From the IMG/VR virus record IMGVR_UViG_3300031787_000089, positions 1 to 64,000 of that record: a DNA stretch of 64,000 nucleotides; one strand, given 5' to 3'. The notes beneath the pieces were generated by a model. That model saw nothing but the letters and a program-made list of their open reading frames with translations, did no database searches and was not told the origin of the DNA. This DNA comes from a virus. Below are positions 26,098-33,901 of this stretch, in pieces (positions within the stretch are counted from its first letter, which is position 1; every line of letters starts with the position of its first letter). Both the position numbers and the translations under genes were made by a program.

Positions 26098-29000
26098 ATG
26101 GCAACATTAAATTCACCAGGCGCATCAGTAACCGTCATTGACGAAAGTTTCTATACGCCAGCAGAGCCAGGTACAGTTCCACTAATAGTAGTGGCTACCG
26201 GACAGAATAAAACAAATGGCGCAGGCACAGGCACAGCCGTAGCGACCACAAAAGCAAATGCAGGTAAAGCATTTAAAATTACCAGTCAAAGAGACTTAGT
26301 TGATAACTATGGGGTTCCTTTCTTTGAAAAAACAGTAAGTGGAACACCAGTACATGGATCTGAAAGAAACGAATACGGTCTTTTATCAGCGTACAGCTTA
26401 TTAGGTGTATCCAATGCTGCTTTTATTGTAAGAGCAGACATTGATTTAACTCAGCTTGCTGGAAGCACAACAGCCCCGGGAGCGAACCCTGACAATGGTG
26501 ACTGGTGGTTAGATACTGCCAACACCGCATGGGGTATTTTTGAATGGAATGGAAACGCAGCCAGCACAACAGGCGGTCAGAAATTTGCATCAAAGACTCC
26601 AATTGTGTTAACATCAGATGATAACGTTAATCTTGAAAATAGTGGTTCATATGGTCGTGCTCCAAAATCAAGTGTTGGAGTTCCGGGCGACTATGCTGTA
26701 GTTGCAGAAATGAATGAGACCTACACTGTTGATAAAGAATCTGTAAAGATTTTTTATAAGAGAGATACCACTTTATTAGGTGGCGATGCTTGGGTACTAG
26801 TTGGTTCTACTGCATGGGCTGCTAGTCATGCTACAGTAAAAAGTACAGTAACAAGCCCATCAATTACAGCTGGACAAACATTTTTAATTAACGGTGTAAC
26901 TGTAACAGCTACTGGCACTGATGCAACATCTTTAGTAACAGCAATTAATGCACTTAACATCAACGGCGTAACCGCAGCAAAAAGCTTTGATAGAGTATAT
27001 CTATACACAGATGCTACTAACGACGATAATGTTGGCGATTCTGCTAGATCAAATGCAATTATTATTGCCAGTGGCGGCGGAAATTCTGGAACAATCTTAA
27101 CAGACGTTGGACTTACTGCTGGTACCTACTACGGTCCACAGTTACAAATGAGTCCACATACACAGGTTCCTGAATTTAGATCAGACGACACAAATCCACG
27201 ACCAAGCGGTAGTGTATGGATCAAAACAACAGAACCAAATATTGGATCTCGTTGGAGATTAAAACAATGGAGCAGCGGTACAAGTCTATGGACTGCTAAA
27301 GAATCTCCATTATATGCAACAACACATGCAGCTATTTTTAATTTAGATAGAACAGGCGGTGGCACAAATATTCCGGTCGATACAGCATTTATTCAATATA
27401 ATTCAACAGAAGATTTTGGATACGATAACACTCCACAGACAGCAACTTTCCGTGTATGGAAAAGAAAAGTTGCTGGACAAACTAGAGTAGTATCTGCTCC
27501 TGTTGCAGCAAATACATTTATAGCTGGAACAAATACTTTTACTATTCGAGAAATGGTAAAAGGTCAGTTAGCTCTTGACACAGCAAAAACTGTAACATTT
27601 ACAGCAACCGCGGGTGCTTCTGATTCTGACAGAATCGCTACTGCAATTAATGCTTTAGGATTAACACAGGTTGAAGCAAGTGTAACCAGTGCAAATGAAG
27701 TTGTAATTGTCCACAAAACAGGTGGAGATATTAGATTCACCGACGGAACGAATGTTCCATTGGGTAAAATCTTTACAGCATTTAACCAATCGGCATTAAC
27801 AGGTACAGCTAATTTATATTCTTTAGTTGGTATTGGTACCGGTGGTACTTTCTTAGCAAGTAACTGGTTACCATTGTTTAACGCATCGAATGATTTTAAA
27901 TCTAAGAGATCTGCGCCGTTAAACGAGCCAGCTGACGGACAACTATGGTTTAATCCTAGTTTCAGCGATGTAGACATTATGACACATAACGGTACATCAT
28001 GGAAAGGTTACAAAACAGTATTTCCAAATACTGACCCAGCAGGTCCAATTGTTGCAGCTTCAAAACCAACAACACAAAGTGACGGCACTGCATTAGTAGA
28101 CAATGATTTATGGATTAGTACAGCAGATGCTGAAAACTTCCCAACTATCTACAGATATAATAATAATACTAAGGAATGGGTATTAGTAGATAAAACTGAT
28201 GATCAATCAGAAGAGGGTGTTGTGTTTGCTGATGCACGTTACGGTTCAAGCGGTGCTACAGGAAACGTAGCAGCAAGTATTGTGACATTGTTAACAAATG
28301 ATTTTGTTGATCCAGATGCTCCAGATCCAGCAAACTATCCAAGAAGTATTTTGTTATACAACACAAGACGTAGCAGTGGCAACGTTAAAAAATACAGAAA
28401 TAATTATATCGATACAACTAAAGACAACACACGTTATCTAGGTCAATCTATGGCTGCTTACGCAACTGATCGTTGGGTAACTGCAAGTGGTAATCAAGAA
28501 GACGGTAGTGGAACTTTTGGACGCATTGCTCAGCGTCAAGTAGTTGTACAGGCACTTAAAGCTGCTGTCGATACAAGTCAAGAAATTCGCGACGAAGAGC
28601 GTCGTAACTTTAATTTAATTGCTTGTCCGGGGTATCCTGAGCTATTAAGCAATCTAGTTAATTTAAATCTTGATCGCGGTGTAACATCATTTGTTCTTGG
28701 GGATAGTCCACTAAGACTAACAGCAGATTCAACTAGTTTAACCAACTGGGGAACTAATGCTAACGGTGCATTAGACAACGGTGATAAGGGACTAGTAAGC
28801 TACGATGAATACAGTGCAGTTTGGTATCCAAACGGATTCACTACAGATCTAAGCGGTGTGAACGCAGTGGTACCAGCAAGTCACATGATGTTACGTACAA
28901 TTGCTTTAAGTGATCAAGTAAGTTATCCATGGTTTGCACCAGCTGGTACAAGACGTGGCGGTATTACAAATGCAACAGCAGTTGGTTATATTGATAGATC

Positions 29001-29454
29001 AACTGGAGAATTCCAACAAGTAGCATTAAACGAAGGACAGCGAGATACATTATATGATATTAAAGTAAATCCAATCGCGTTCTTTAACGGCGTTGGGCAT
29101 GTTGCATATGGTCAAAAAACTCGTGCAAGAAATGCAAGTGCATTAGATAGAATTAATGTAGCACGTTTAGTAGTTTACCTACGTAGTCAATTAAGTAAAT
29201 TGGCTCGCCCGTACGTGTTTGAACCAAACGATAAAATTACTCGTGATGAAATCAAACAAGCATGTGACAGTCTATTACTTGAACTAGTAGGTTTAAGAGC
29301 AATCTATGACTTCGCAGTTGTGTGTGATGAATCTAATAACACTCCAACTAGAATTGATAGAAATGAGCTTTATGTAGATATTGCAATCGAACCAGTGAAG
29401 GCCATTGAGTTTATCTACATTCCATTACGTATCAAAAATACAGGGGAGATTTAA
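26098..29454 (+). CDS. 18: Tail sheath protein gp18-like, enlarged
   Basis: 1118 residues against about 659 in T4. The N-terminus (SPGASVTVIDESFYTP, VPLIVVATGQNKTN) and C-terminus (RINVARLVVYLRSQLSKLAR, YVFEPNDKITRDEI, VDIAIEPVKAIEFIYIPLRI) are typical contractile sheath. The middle is expanded by insertions carrying fibre-type hairpins: GDWWLDTANTAWGIFEWNG near residue 132, GQLWFNPSFSDVDIMTHNG near 612, and a third near 670. These would face the tail exterior in the sheath fold (inference). It is followed after three bases by the tube gene. Confidence 0.93.
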   Translation: MATLNSPGASVTVIDESFYTPAEPGTVPLIVVATGQNKTNGAGTGTAVATTKANAGKAFKITSQRDLVDNYGVPFFEKTVSGTPVHGSERNEYGLLSAYSLLGVSNAAFIVRADIDLTQLAGSTTAPGANPDNGDWWLDTANTAWGIFEWNGNAASTTGGQKFASKTPIVLTSDDNVNLENSGSYGRAPKSSVGVPGDYAVVAEMNETYTVDKESVKIFYKRDTTLLGGDAWVLVGSTAWAASHATVKSTVTSPSITAGQTFLINGVTVTATGTDATSLVTAINALNINGVTAAKSFDRVYLYTDATNDDNVGDSARSNAIIIASGGGNSGTILTDVGLTAGTYYGPQLQMSPHTQVPEFRSDDTNPRPSGSVWIKTTEPNIGSRWRLKQWSSGTSLWTAKESPLYATTHAAIFNLDRTGGGTNIPVDTAFIQYNSTEDFGYDNTPQTATFRVWKRKVAGQTRVVSAPVAANTFIAGTNTFTIREMVKGQLALDTAKTVTFTATAGASDSDRIATAINALGLTQVEASVTSANEVVIVHKTGGDIRFTDGTNVPLGKIFTAFNQSALTGTANLYSLVGIGTGGTFLASNWLPLFNASNDFKSKRSAPLNEPADGQLWFNPSFSDVDIMTHNGTSWKGYKTVFPNTDPAGPIVAASKPTTQSDGTALVDNDLWISTADAENFPTIYRYNNNTKEWVLVDKTDDQSEEGVVFADARYGSSGATGNVAASIVTLLTNDFVDPDAPDPANYPRSILLYNTRRSSGNVKKYRNNYIDTTKDNTRYLGQSMAAYATDRWVTASGNQEDGSGTFGRIAQRQVVVQALKAAVDTSQEIRDEERRNFNLIACPGYPELLSNLVNLNLDRGVTSFVLGDSPLRLTADSTSLTNWGTNANGALDNGDKGLVSYDEYSAVWYPNGFTTDLSGVNAVVPASHMMLRTIALSDQVSYPWFAPAGTRRGGITNATAVGYIDRSTGEFQQVALNEGQRDTLYDIKVNPIAFFNGVGHVAYGQKTRARNASALDRINVARLVVYLRSQLSKLARPYVFEPNDKITRDEIKQACDSLLLELVGLRAIYDFAVVCDESNNTPTRIDRNELYVDIAIEPVKAIEFIYIPLRIKNTGEI

Positions 29455-29457
29455 TAA

Positions 29458-30111
29458 ATGGCAATTACCTCATTAAACAAATACACAGTACCGTTAGCTA
29501 GTAATCAATCTAGCTCTACGCAAGGTCTGTTAATGCCAAAACTCAAGTATCGCTTTAGAGTGATACTACAAGGATTTGGTGCAACTGGTTCTATTTCAAC
29601 AGAACTGACCAAGCAGGTAATGGACATTACCAGACCAAAAGTTAGTTTTGAAGAAATGGAAATTCCTGTATACAATTCTAAAGTTTATCTAGCAGGAAAG
29701 TATACTTGGGAAACAATGACATTAACTTTAAGAGATGATGCTAGTGGCAACGTTCAACGTCTAGTTGGCGAGCAAATTCAGAAACAATTTGACTTTATGG
29801 AGCAAGCCGCAGCACGTTCTGGTATTGACTATAAGTTTACAACTAAGATTGAAATCTTAGATGGCGGCAATGGTGCAAGTGCTCCAACTACTTTAGAAAC
29901 TTTTGAAGTATACGGTTGCTTTATTCAAAACGCAGATTACGGCGAGATGAATTACGGAACTAACGAACCTGCAACAGTAGCATTAACTATTAGATTTGAT
30001 AATGCCGTACAATACAAAGGCGGTCAGATCGACGGTATTGGTCGTGCAATTGGTCAGCGTGTTGCTGCTGGCGCTGGAAGTACTGGCGGTGGTTCAGCAA
30101 CAGTTGGTTAA
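29458..30111 (+). CDS. 19: Tail tube protein gp19-like
   Basis: 217 residues. It carries the tube fold pattern: PKLKYRFRVILQGFG, then VMDITRPKVSFEEMEIPVYN, KVYLAGKYTWETMTLTLRDD, a GCFIQNADYGEMNYG strand and VALTIRFDNAVQY. T4 gp19 is 163 residues. Hexamers stack to form the DNA conduit inside the sheath. The ribosome site is GGGGAG before the ATG. A strong terminator follows, ending the sheath-tube unit. Confidence 0.93.
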   Translation: MAITSLNKYTVPLASNQSSSTQGLLMPKLKYRFRVILQGFGATGSISTELTKQVMDITRPKVSFEEMEIPVYNSKVYLAGKYTWETMTLTLRDDASGNVQRLVGEQIQKQFDFMEQAAARSGIDYKFTTKIEILDGGNGASAPTTLETFEVYGCFIQNADYGEMNYGTNEPATVALTIRFDNAVQYKGGQIDGIGRAIGQRVAAGAGSTGGGSATVG

Positions 30112-30130
30112 TTAAGACTGTAGCAATAAT

Positions 30131-30161
30131 AAAAAGCCCAGAGCAACTTCTGGGCTTTTTT
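30131..30161 (+). terminator. Rho-independent terminator after the tube gene
   Basis: A 12-base-pair perfect stem (30131-30142 with 30149-30160), a GCAACT loop, and a T run forming part of the right arm. Confidence 0.9.
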
Positions 30162-30165
30162 ATTC

Positions 30166-30173
30166 AATAAATA
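30166..30173 (+). promoter_or_regulatory. Late promoter octamer (AATAAATA), leaderless
   Basis: Five bases before ATG 30179 and immediately after a terminator, so it is the only evident promoter for the following genes. No ribosome site. Confidence 0.6.
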
Positions 30174-30178
30174 AATGT

Positions 30179-31306
30179 ATGGCAAATAAATTCACACGTT
30201 TCTTAAATGGTATTGTTAACGGAGCAACAAATCCAAAAGGCAACATGGCCAACTGGAGGCATGCTACTCGAATCTTTGTTGATAATAACTATGCATTGGC
30301 GCCAAGAACAAAATTCATGTTCTTTGTGCAATTTAATATTAGTAATGAAGCAGTTGGCGCGACCTCATTTAATGAAAGACACAGCGGAGAAGTAGGTCTA
30401 TTAGTAAAAACTGCAGATTTACCAAAATATGCTTTTGATCAAGTTATTAAAAATCAATATAATAGAAAAAAGATTTTATATAAACAAATTAACTATGAAC
30501 CTATAACTATTACTCTTCACGATGATAATACTGGTGTTGTTAATGCTATGTGGGCATTATATTACGGAACCCATATTGCTGATAGATTAGCACCGACTGC
30601 TGCATATACCACTGATCATTATCGTCCTGCTGCTCAAGACATGGAGAATTATAATTATGGAATGGATAATCGATATTTTTCTCCCTTTTTTAATAGTATT
30701 TCAATTTATACAATGAGTCGTCGAAGATACAACGGATATACATTAATTAATCCAAGAATTACAAATTGGTCGCACGGCAATCTTTCCTATGCAGAAAGTG
30801 GAACTGCAGAAAGTCAAATGACTCTTTCATATGAAGCTGTTCAATATAGTTCTGGTCAAGTATTTCAAGATGTTCCAGATGGTTTTGCCAAAGGTGCATA
30901 CTATGACTTGGTACCTAGTCCGTTAAGTGTTGCTGGCGGTGGCGTCAGTAATTTGTTTGGCGATGGCGGAGTTTTATCAGGAATGGAATCAGTATTTGGA
31001 GATGTATCAAAAGGCAATATTTTTACTAAAAAAGGCGGATTTTTAAATACCGCTATTGCCGCAATTAATACTGCAAAAAATCTAAGTAATTTGACTAAAG
31101 AAGGTTTAGCAGCAGAATTTGCAAATATTTTATCATCACCCGGAGGATTTGATGCTGCCGTTAATACCGTAGGAGGTATTGTTGGAACAGTATTTCCTAA
31201 AAATGCCGGAACCAGTCCATCAAATAACGACGGAGTAGCATCGCCAAGAACCATTGCAACTGCTGCATTTACCGGAGCTCCTGTGACATCACCATCAGGA
31301 GAATAA
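30179..31306 (+). CDS. Tube-fold baseplate protein (gp54/gp48-like)
   Basis: 375 residues. The centre resembles the tail-tube fold shared by T4 gp19, gp48 and gp54: FMFFVQFNI, LLVKTADLPKYAFD, KKILYKQINYEPITITLHDD, then ITNWSHGNLSYAESGTAES with QMTLSYEAVQY. The C-terminal 130 residues are glycine-rich and low complexity. In T4, gp48 and gp54 start tube polymerisation on the baseplate. The choice between the two is not possible here; the tube fold is the supported part. It is preceded by a terminator and a leaderless late promoter. Confidence 0.65.
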   Translation: MANKFTRFLNGIVNGATNPKGNMANWRHATRIFVDNNYALAPRTKFMFFVQFNISNEAVGATSFNERHSGEVGLLVKTADLPKYAFDQVIKNQYNRKKILYKQINYEPITITLHDDNTGVVNAMWALYYGTHIADRLAPTAAYTTDHYRPAAQDMENYNYGMDNRYFSPFFNSISIYTMSRRRYNGYTLINPRITNWSHGNLSYAESGTAESQMTLSYEAVQYSSGQVFQDVPDGFAKGAYYDLVPSPLSVAGGGVSNLFGDGGVLSGMESVFGDVSKGNIFTKKGGFLNTAIAAINTAKNLSNLTKEGLAAEFANILSSPGGFDAAVNTVGGIVGTVFPKNAGTSPSNNDGVASPRTIATAAFTGAPVTSPSGE

Positions 31307-31307
31307 T

Positions 31308-31676
31308 ATGCCAACTAATTTACCACCAAGACAATATACAGATACTGGTCAAGCAACAAAATTATTTTTTGATAGTTATGGAAGAGCACCTTTAGAATTC
31401 AATGCCAACGAAGTTGGAGCAGCGCAGGCATTTTTTGAAGAAAAAGGATTTGATATCGATGCCGCCGCGTTAACATCGGCTGTTCTTTTAAAACAGGCTA
31501 AGATTGATAATGTAAATGTATTTGAAATATTAGATACATTAAAAGGATTGAACAATCTTCAGTTAAGTTCAATTGTTGCAGAAATTATTAATAATAATAG
31601 ACCAGCAACATCCACTCTAGGTTATAGAGCAGTAAAAGTAACTAACGACTCTGTTAATAGAAATATAATACCATAA
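31308..31676 (+). CDS. Hypothetical protein between tube-like and gp4 genes
   Basis: 122 residues, preceded by CAGGAG. It is helical in the middle (DAAALTSAVLLKQAKI, NVFEILDTLKGLN, LSSIVAEIINNN), with a basic C-terminus. No recognised motif. Late virion context suggests a minor structural or assembly protein. Confidence 0.55.
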   Translation: MPTNLPPRQYTDTGQATKLFFDSYGRAPLEFNANEVGAAQAFFEEKGFDIDAAALTSAVLLKQAKIDNVNVFEILDTLKGLNNLQLSSIVAEIINNNRPATSTLGYRAVKVTNDSVNRNIIP

Positions 31677-31677
31677 T

Positions 31678-32121
31678 ATGTCGTCAAGATTTGCTCAAGG
31701 TAAATTTGAAATGAAAAATCCCGACAAATACATCGGGAAGAAAACTCCGCTAGCTCGTAGTAGTTGGGAATTTGTTTTTATGAAAATGTTAGATGAACAT
31801 CCCGGAGTTGAACATTGGGCTAGTGAAAGTATACAAATACCTTATAGAGATCCATTAACTGGAAAATATACAATATATGTTCCGGATTTTTTTGTTCAGT
31901 ATACTGATAAAAGTGGAAAAAAACATGCAGAAGTGGTAGAAGTAAAACCCCAGAGTCAAACACTAAGAGAACACACTGGTAAGAGTCAATATAATCAAGC
32001 GCAATATGTTAAAAACTTAGCCAAGTGGGAAGCTGCCGTTGCTTGGTGTAAACAAAAAGGTATCAAGTTTAGAGTAGTAAACGAAGGCGATATTTTCCAT
32101 CAGGGTAAAAAACGTAGATAA
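31678..32121 (+). CDS. 4: Head completion protein gp4-like
   Basis: 147 residues. The pattern of T4 gp4 is present: an N-terminal FAQGKFEMKNPDKYIGKKTP, then RSSWEFVFMKMLDEHP, IPYRDPLTGKYTIYVPDFFV and AEVVEVKPQSQT, i.e. E-x(n)-PDF-x(n)-E-V-K, an endonuclease-like (PD-(D/E)xK/TnsA-type) core. gp4 is needed to finish DNA-filled heads. T4 gp4 is about 150 residues. It starts one base after the upstream stop. Confidence 0.85.
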   Translation: MSSRFAQGKFEMKNPDKYIGKKTPLARSSWEFVFMKMLDEHPGVEHWASESIQIPYRDPLTGKYTIYVPDFFVQYTDKSGKKHAEVVEVKPQSQTLREHTGKSQYNQAQYVKNLAKWEAAVAWCKQKGIKFRVVNEGDIFHQGKKRR

Positions 32122-32124
32122 GTA
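32117..32124 (+). promoter_or_regulatory. Weak late-like octamer (GATAAGTA) before gp16
   Basis: Two mismatches to TATAAATA, but exactly five bases before ATG 32130, the same spacing as the clear leaderless promoters. It overlaps the gp4 stop. Confidence 0.3.
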
Positions 32125-32129
32125 TTGAT

Positions 32130-32606
32130 ATGACTAAAAAACTTGAAGACCTTTTTAACTTACCTGAAAAAAAAGATGAAAAATATGTTTCATCAGTACC
32201 TGCCGAACACGAGCAGGTAAAAGATTTAGATCGTAGCTATAAAGAAGTTGAAGAAATAACCAAATCATTACCTGAAATTAAAGAATTAGAAAATCTTGAT
32301 GAAAAAGAATTAGACGATCTAGCTCAAAAAGCTGAACAAGCATATGATGATTTAATGGATTTGGGCATGAATGTAGAAGTGCGATATGCTAGTAGAATTT
32401 TTGAAGTTGCTAGTAGTATGTTAGGACACGCAATTACTGCTAAATCTAATAAAGTTGAAAAGAAATTAAAAGCTATTGATTTACAGCTTAAAAAGTACAA
32501 AATAGACAAAGATACGCCAAGTTCAGAAAACGATGTATTAAATGGACAAGGATTTATTATTACAGATAGAAATGAGCTGATGAAAAAACTCAGCCAAAAG
32601 GAATAA
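32130..32606 (+). CDS. 16: Terminase small subunit gp16-like
   Basis: 158 residues against 164 in T4. Helical throughout, with the conserved centre KAEQAYDDLMDLGMNVEVRY, FEVASSMLGHAITAKSNKVE and a C-terminal ITDRNELMKKL. gp16 forms a ring that regulates the gp17 motor and recognises concatemeric DNA. No ribosome site is obvious. It precedes gp17 by three genes, unlike T4, where they overlap. Confidence 0.85.
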   Translation: MTKKLEDLFNLPEKKDEKYVSSVPAEHEQVKDLDRSYKEVEEITKSLPEIKELENLDEKELDDLAQKAEQAYDDLMDLGMNVEVRYASRIFEVASSMLGHAITAKSNKVEKKLKAIDLQLKKYKIDKDTPSSENDVLNGQGFIITDRNELMKKLSQKE

Positions 32607-32609
32607 ATA
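32602..32609 (+). promoter_or_regulatory. Late promoter octamer (AATAAATA), leaderless
   Basis: Overlaps the gp16 stop and ends five bases before ATG 32615. An AAGGA lies at 32598-32602, upstream of the predicted start, and could serve read-through messages. Confidence 0.55.
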
Positions 32610-32614
32610 TACGT

Positions 32615-33190
32615 ATGAAAACTTTTAAAGAATATCTAGCTGAAAGCAAAAAAATGTGGTCCTTTAGGATCAAAGTTGCGGGTGAGCTGCCCGAGGGCTT
32701 TCAGTCAACAGTTAAAGATCGTCTCCAAAAATTTGGATGCACACGATTTGATAAAACAGCTCAAACTCCAATACAGAAAAATGCTATTGATTTTCCGCAA
32801 TTGGAAAACATAGAAGTTTCGATGTTTGAAGTTGAAACAGCATATCCTGTTACACCTCCAGAAATTGCAAGCATTATTAAATCATGTGATTTGATCAAAG
32901 AAGAATATGTGTTGGTGAGATACACTACTGAAGAATTGGAACAAACAGTTGCTGGCGATGAATCTGGTAAATCTTTGTTAACAGACCCGTCATATAGCGA
33001 AGTTGCTAAGATTAAACATAAAGATTATTTTGGTGATGATTTTAATAAATCATTCTTAAAAGATTTAGAGAAAACAGCTAAAGCACGTAAAAAAGAATTG
33101 GGACATGACAAAGGTAAACCTGATGTTCTAGGATCAGCTCCCAAAGCTAAAGAAGATAAAGCCGGTGCTAAAAGCGCCGTGGGGAGTTAA
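32615..33190 (+). CDS. Putative prohead-packaged protein with capsid-targeting-like N-terminus
   Basis: 191 residues. It opens MKTFKEYLAES, closely matching the capsid targeting sequence of T4 internal proteins (MKTYQEFIAE in IPI), which sends proteins into the prohead core and is later cleaved by gp21. The body has alpha/beta character (MWSFRIKVAGELPEGF, VEVSMFEVETAYPVTPPEI) and the C-terminus is Lys/Ala-rich. Function of the body is unknown. It lies between gp16 and gp17 with its own late promoter. Confidence 0.6.
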   Translation: MKTFKEYLAESKKMWSFRIKVAGELPEGFQSTVKDRLQKFGCTRFDKTAQTPIQKNAIDFPQLENIEVSMFEVETAYPVTPPEIASIIKSCDLIKEEYVLVRYTTEELEQTVAGDESGKSLLTDPSYSEVAKIKHKDYFGDDFNKSFLKDLEKTAKARKKELGHDKGKPDVLGSAPKAKEDKAGAKSAVGS

Positions 33191-33191
33191 T

Positions 33192-33887
33192 ATGAACTTT
33201 AATGAATTATATAGAAAAATTGCAGATTTAGATAAACCGGTTGGCGAGGAGTGCGGAATGCCATCAGCAATGCCAAGTACACCTCCGGCAAACGAACCAC
33301 CTCCTAGTATGAGCGTAAATTTAAATGCTCAGGGAATGGATAATATTTCAAATCTAATGAAATTAATTTCTAAGGTCAATCCAGATGTAGCTGGACCAAA
33401 AGTAGATGCTATGGTTGCTCCTCTACAAATTAATAAACCGGATGCAATGAATAATGCAGAGTTAGATGACATTGATACCGATGATAACAAATTAGATATT
33501 GATGTCGACGGTGATAGTCAGCCAGACATTGCTCTTAAGAAGGGCGAAGCTTATAGTAACCAACCTAATGAACAATATGCAGACATAGACGACATTACAG
33601 TTAATGCAGGTGGCGGAATGAATGGTCCAAAACATCCAAAAGATCTACGTGTAAAAGATCCATCACCTTACGAAAATGAAGCATACGAAAACGAGCCAGA
33701 TGAAAAATATGATGATCATTTAAGAATCATTAAACATCTAGCAGGTGGTATGAACAAAGAAAAAACAATGGTTAAGCACAGTTACAAACAAGGCGATAAT
33801 CCAATGGCTATGCCAGAGAGCGAAGATCCTTTAGCAGCTATTAAAAATGATCTACGTGCTCGTTTACAAGAATATAAGAATCAGTAA
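33192..33887 (+). CDS. Putative prohead/virion protein with LAGG motif
   Basis: 231 residues from ATG 33192, which has GGGGAG five bases upstream; a longer frame from 33165 would overlap the previous gene. The N-terminus MNFNELYRKIADLD is short-helix like. There is an acidic calcium-site-like run (DIDTDDNKLDIDVDGDSQPD), two ENEPDEKYDDH-type stretches, and HLRIIKHLAGGM near residue 177, a motif repeated in the 830-residue protein downstream. The last helix is LAAIKNDLRARLQEYK. Likely a scaffold or core protein; inference only. Confidence 0.55.
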   Translation: MNFNELYRKIADLDKPVGEECGMPSAMPSTPPANEPPPSMSVNLNAQGMDNISNLMKLISKVNPDVAGPKVDAMVAPLQINKPDAMNNAELDDIDTDDNKLDIDVDGDSQPDIALKKGEAYSNQPNEQYADIDDITVNAGGGMNGPKHPKDLRVKDPSPYENEAYENEPDEKYDDHLRIIKHLAGGMNKEKTMVKHSYKQGDNPMAMPESEDPLAAIKNDLRARLQEYKNQ

Positions 33888-33901
33888 TAAGGATTGACCC
33901 C

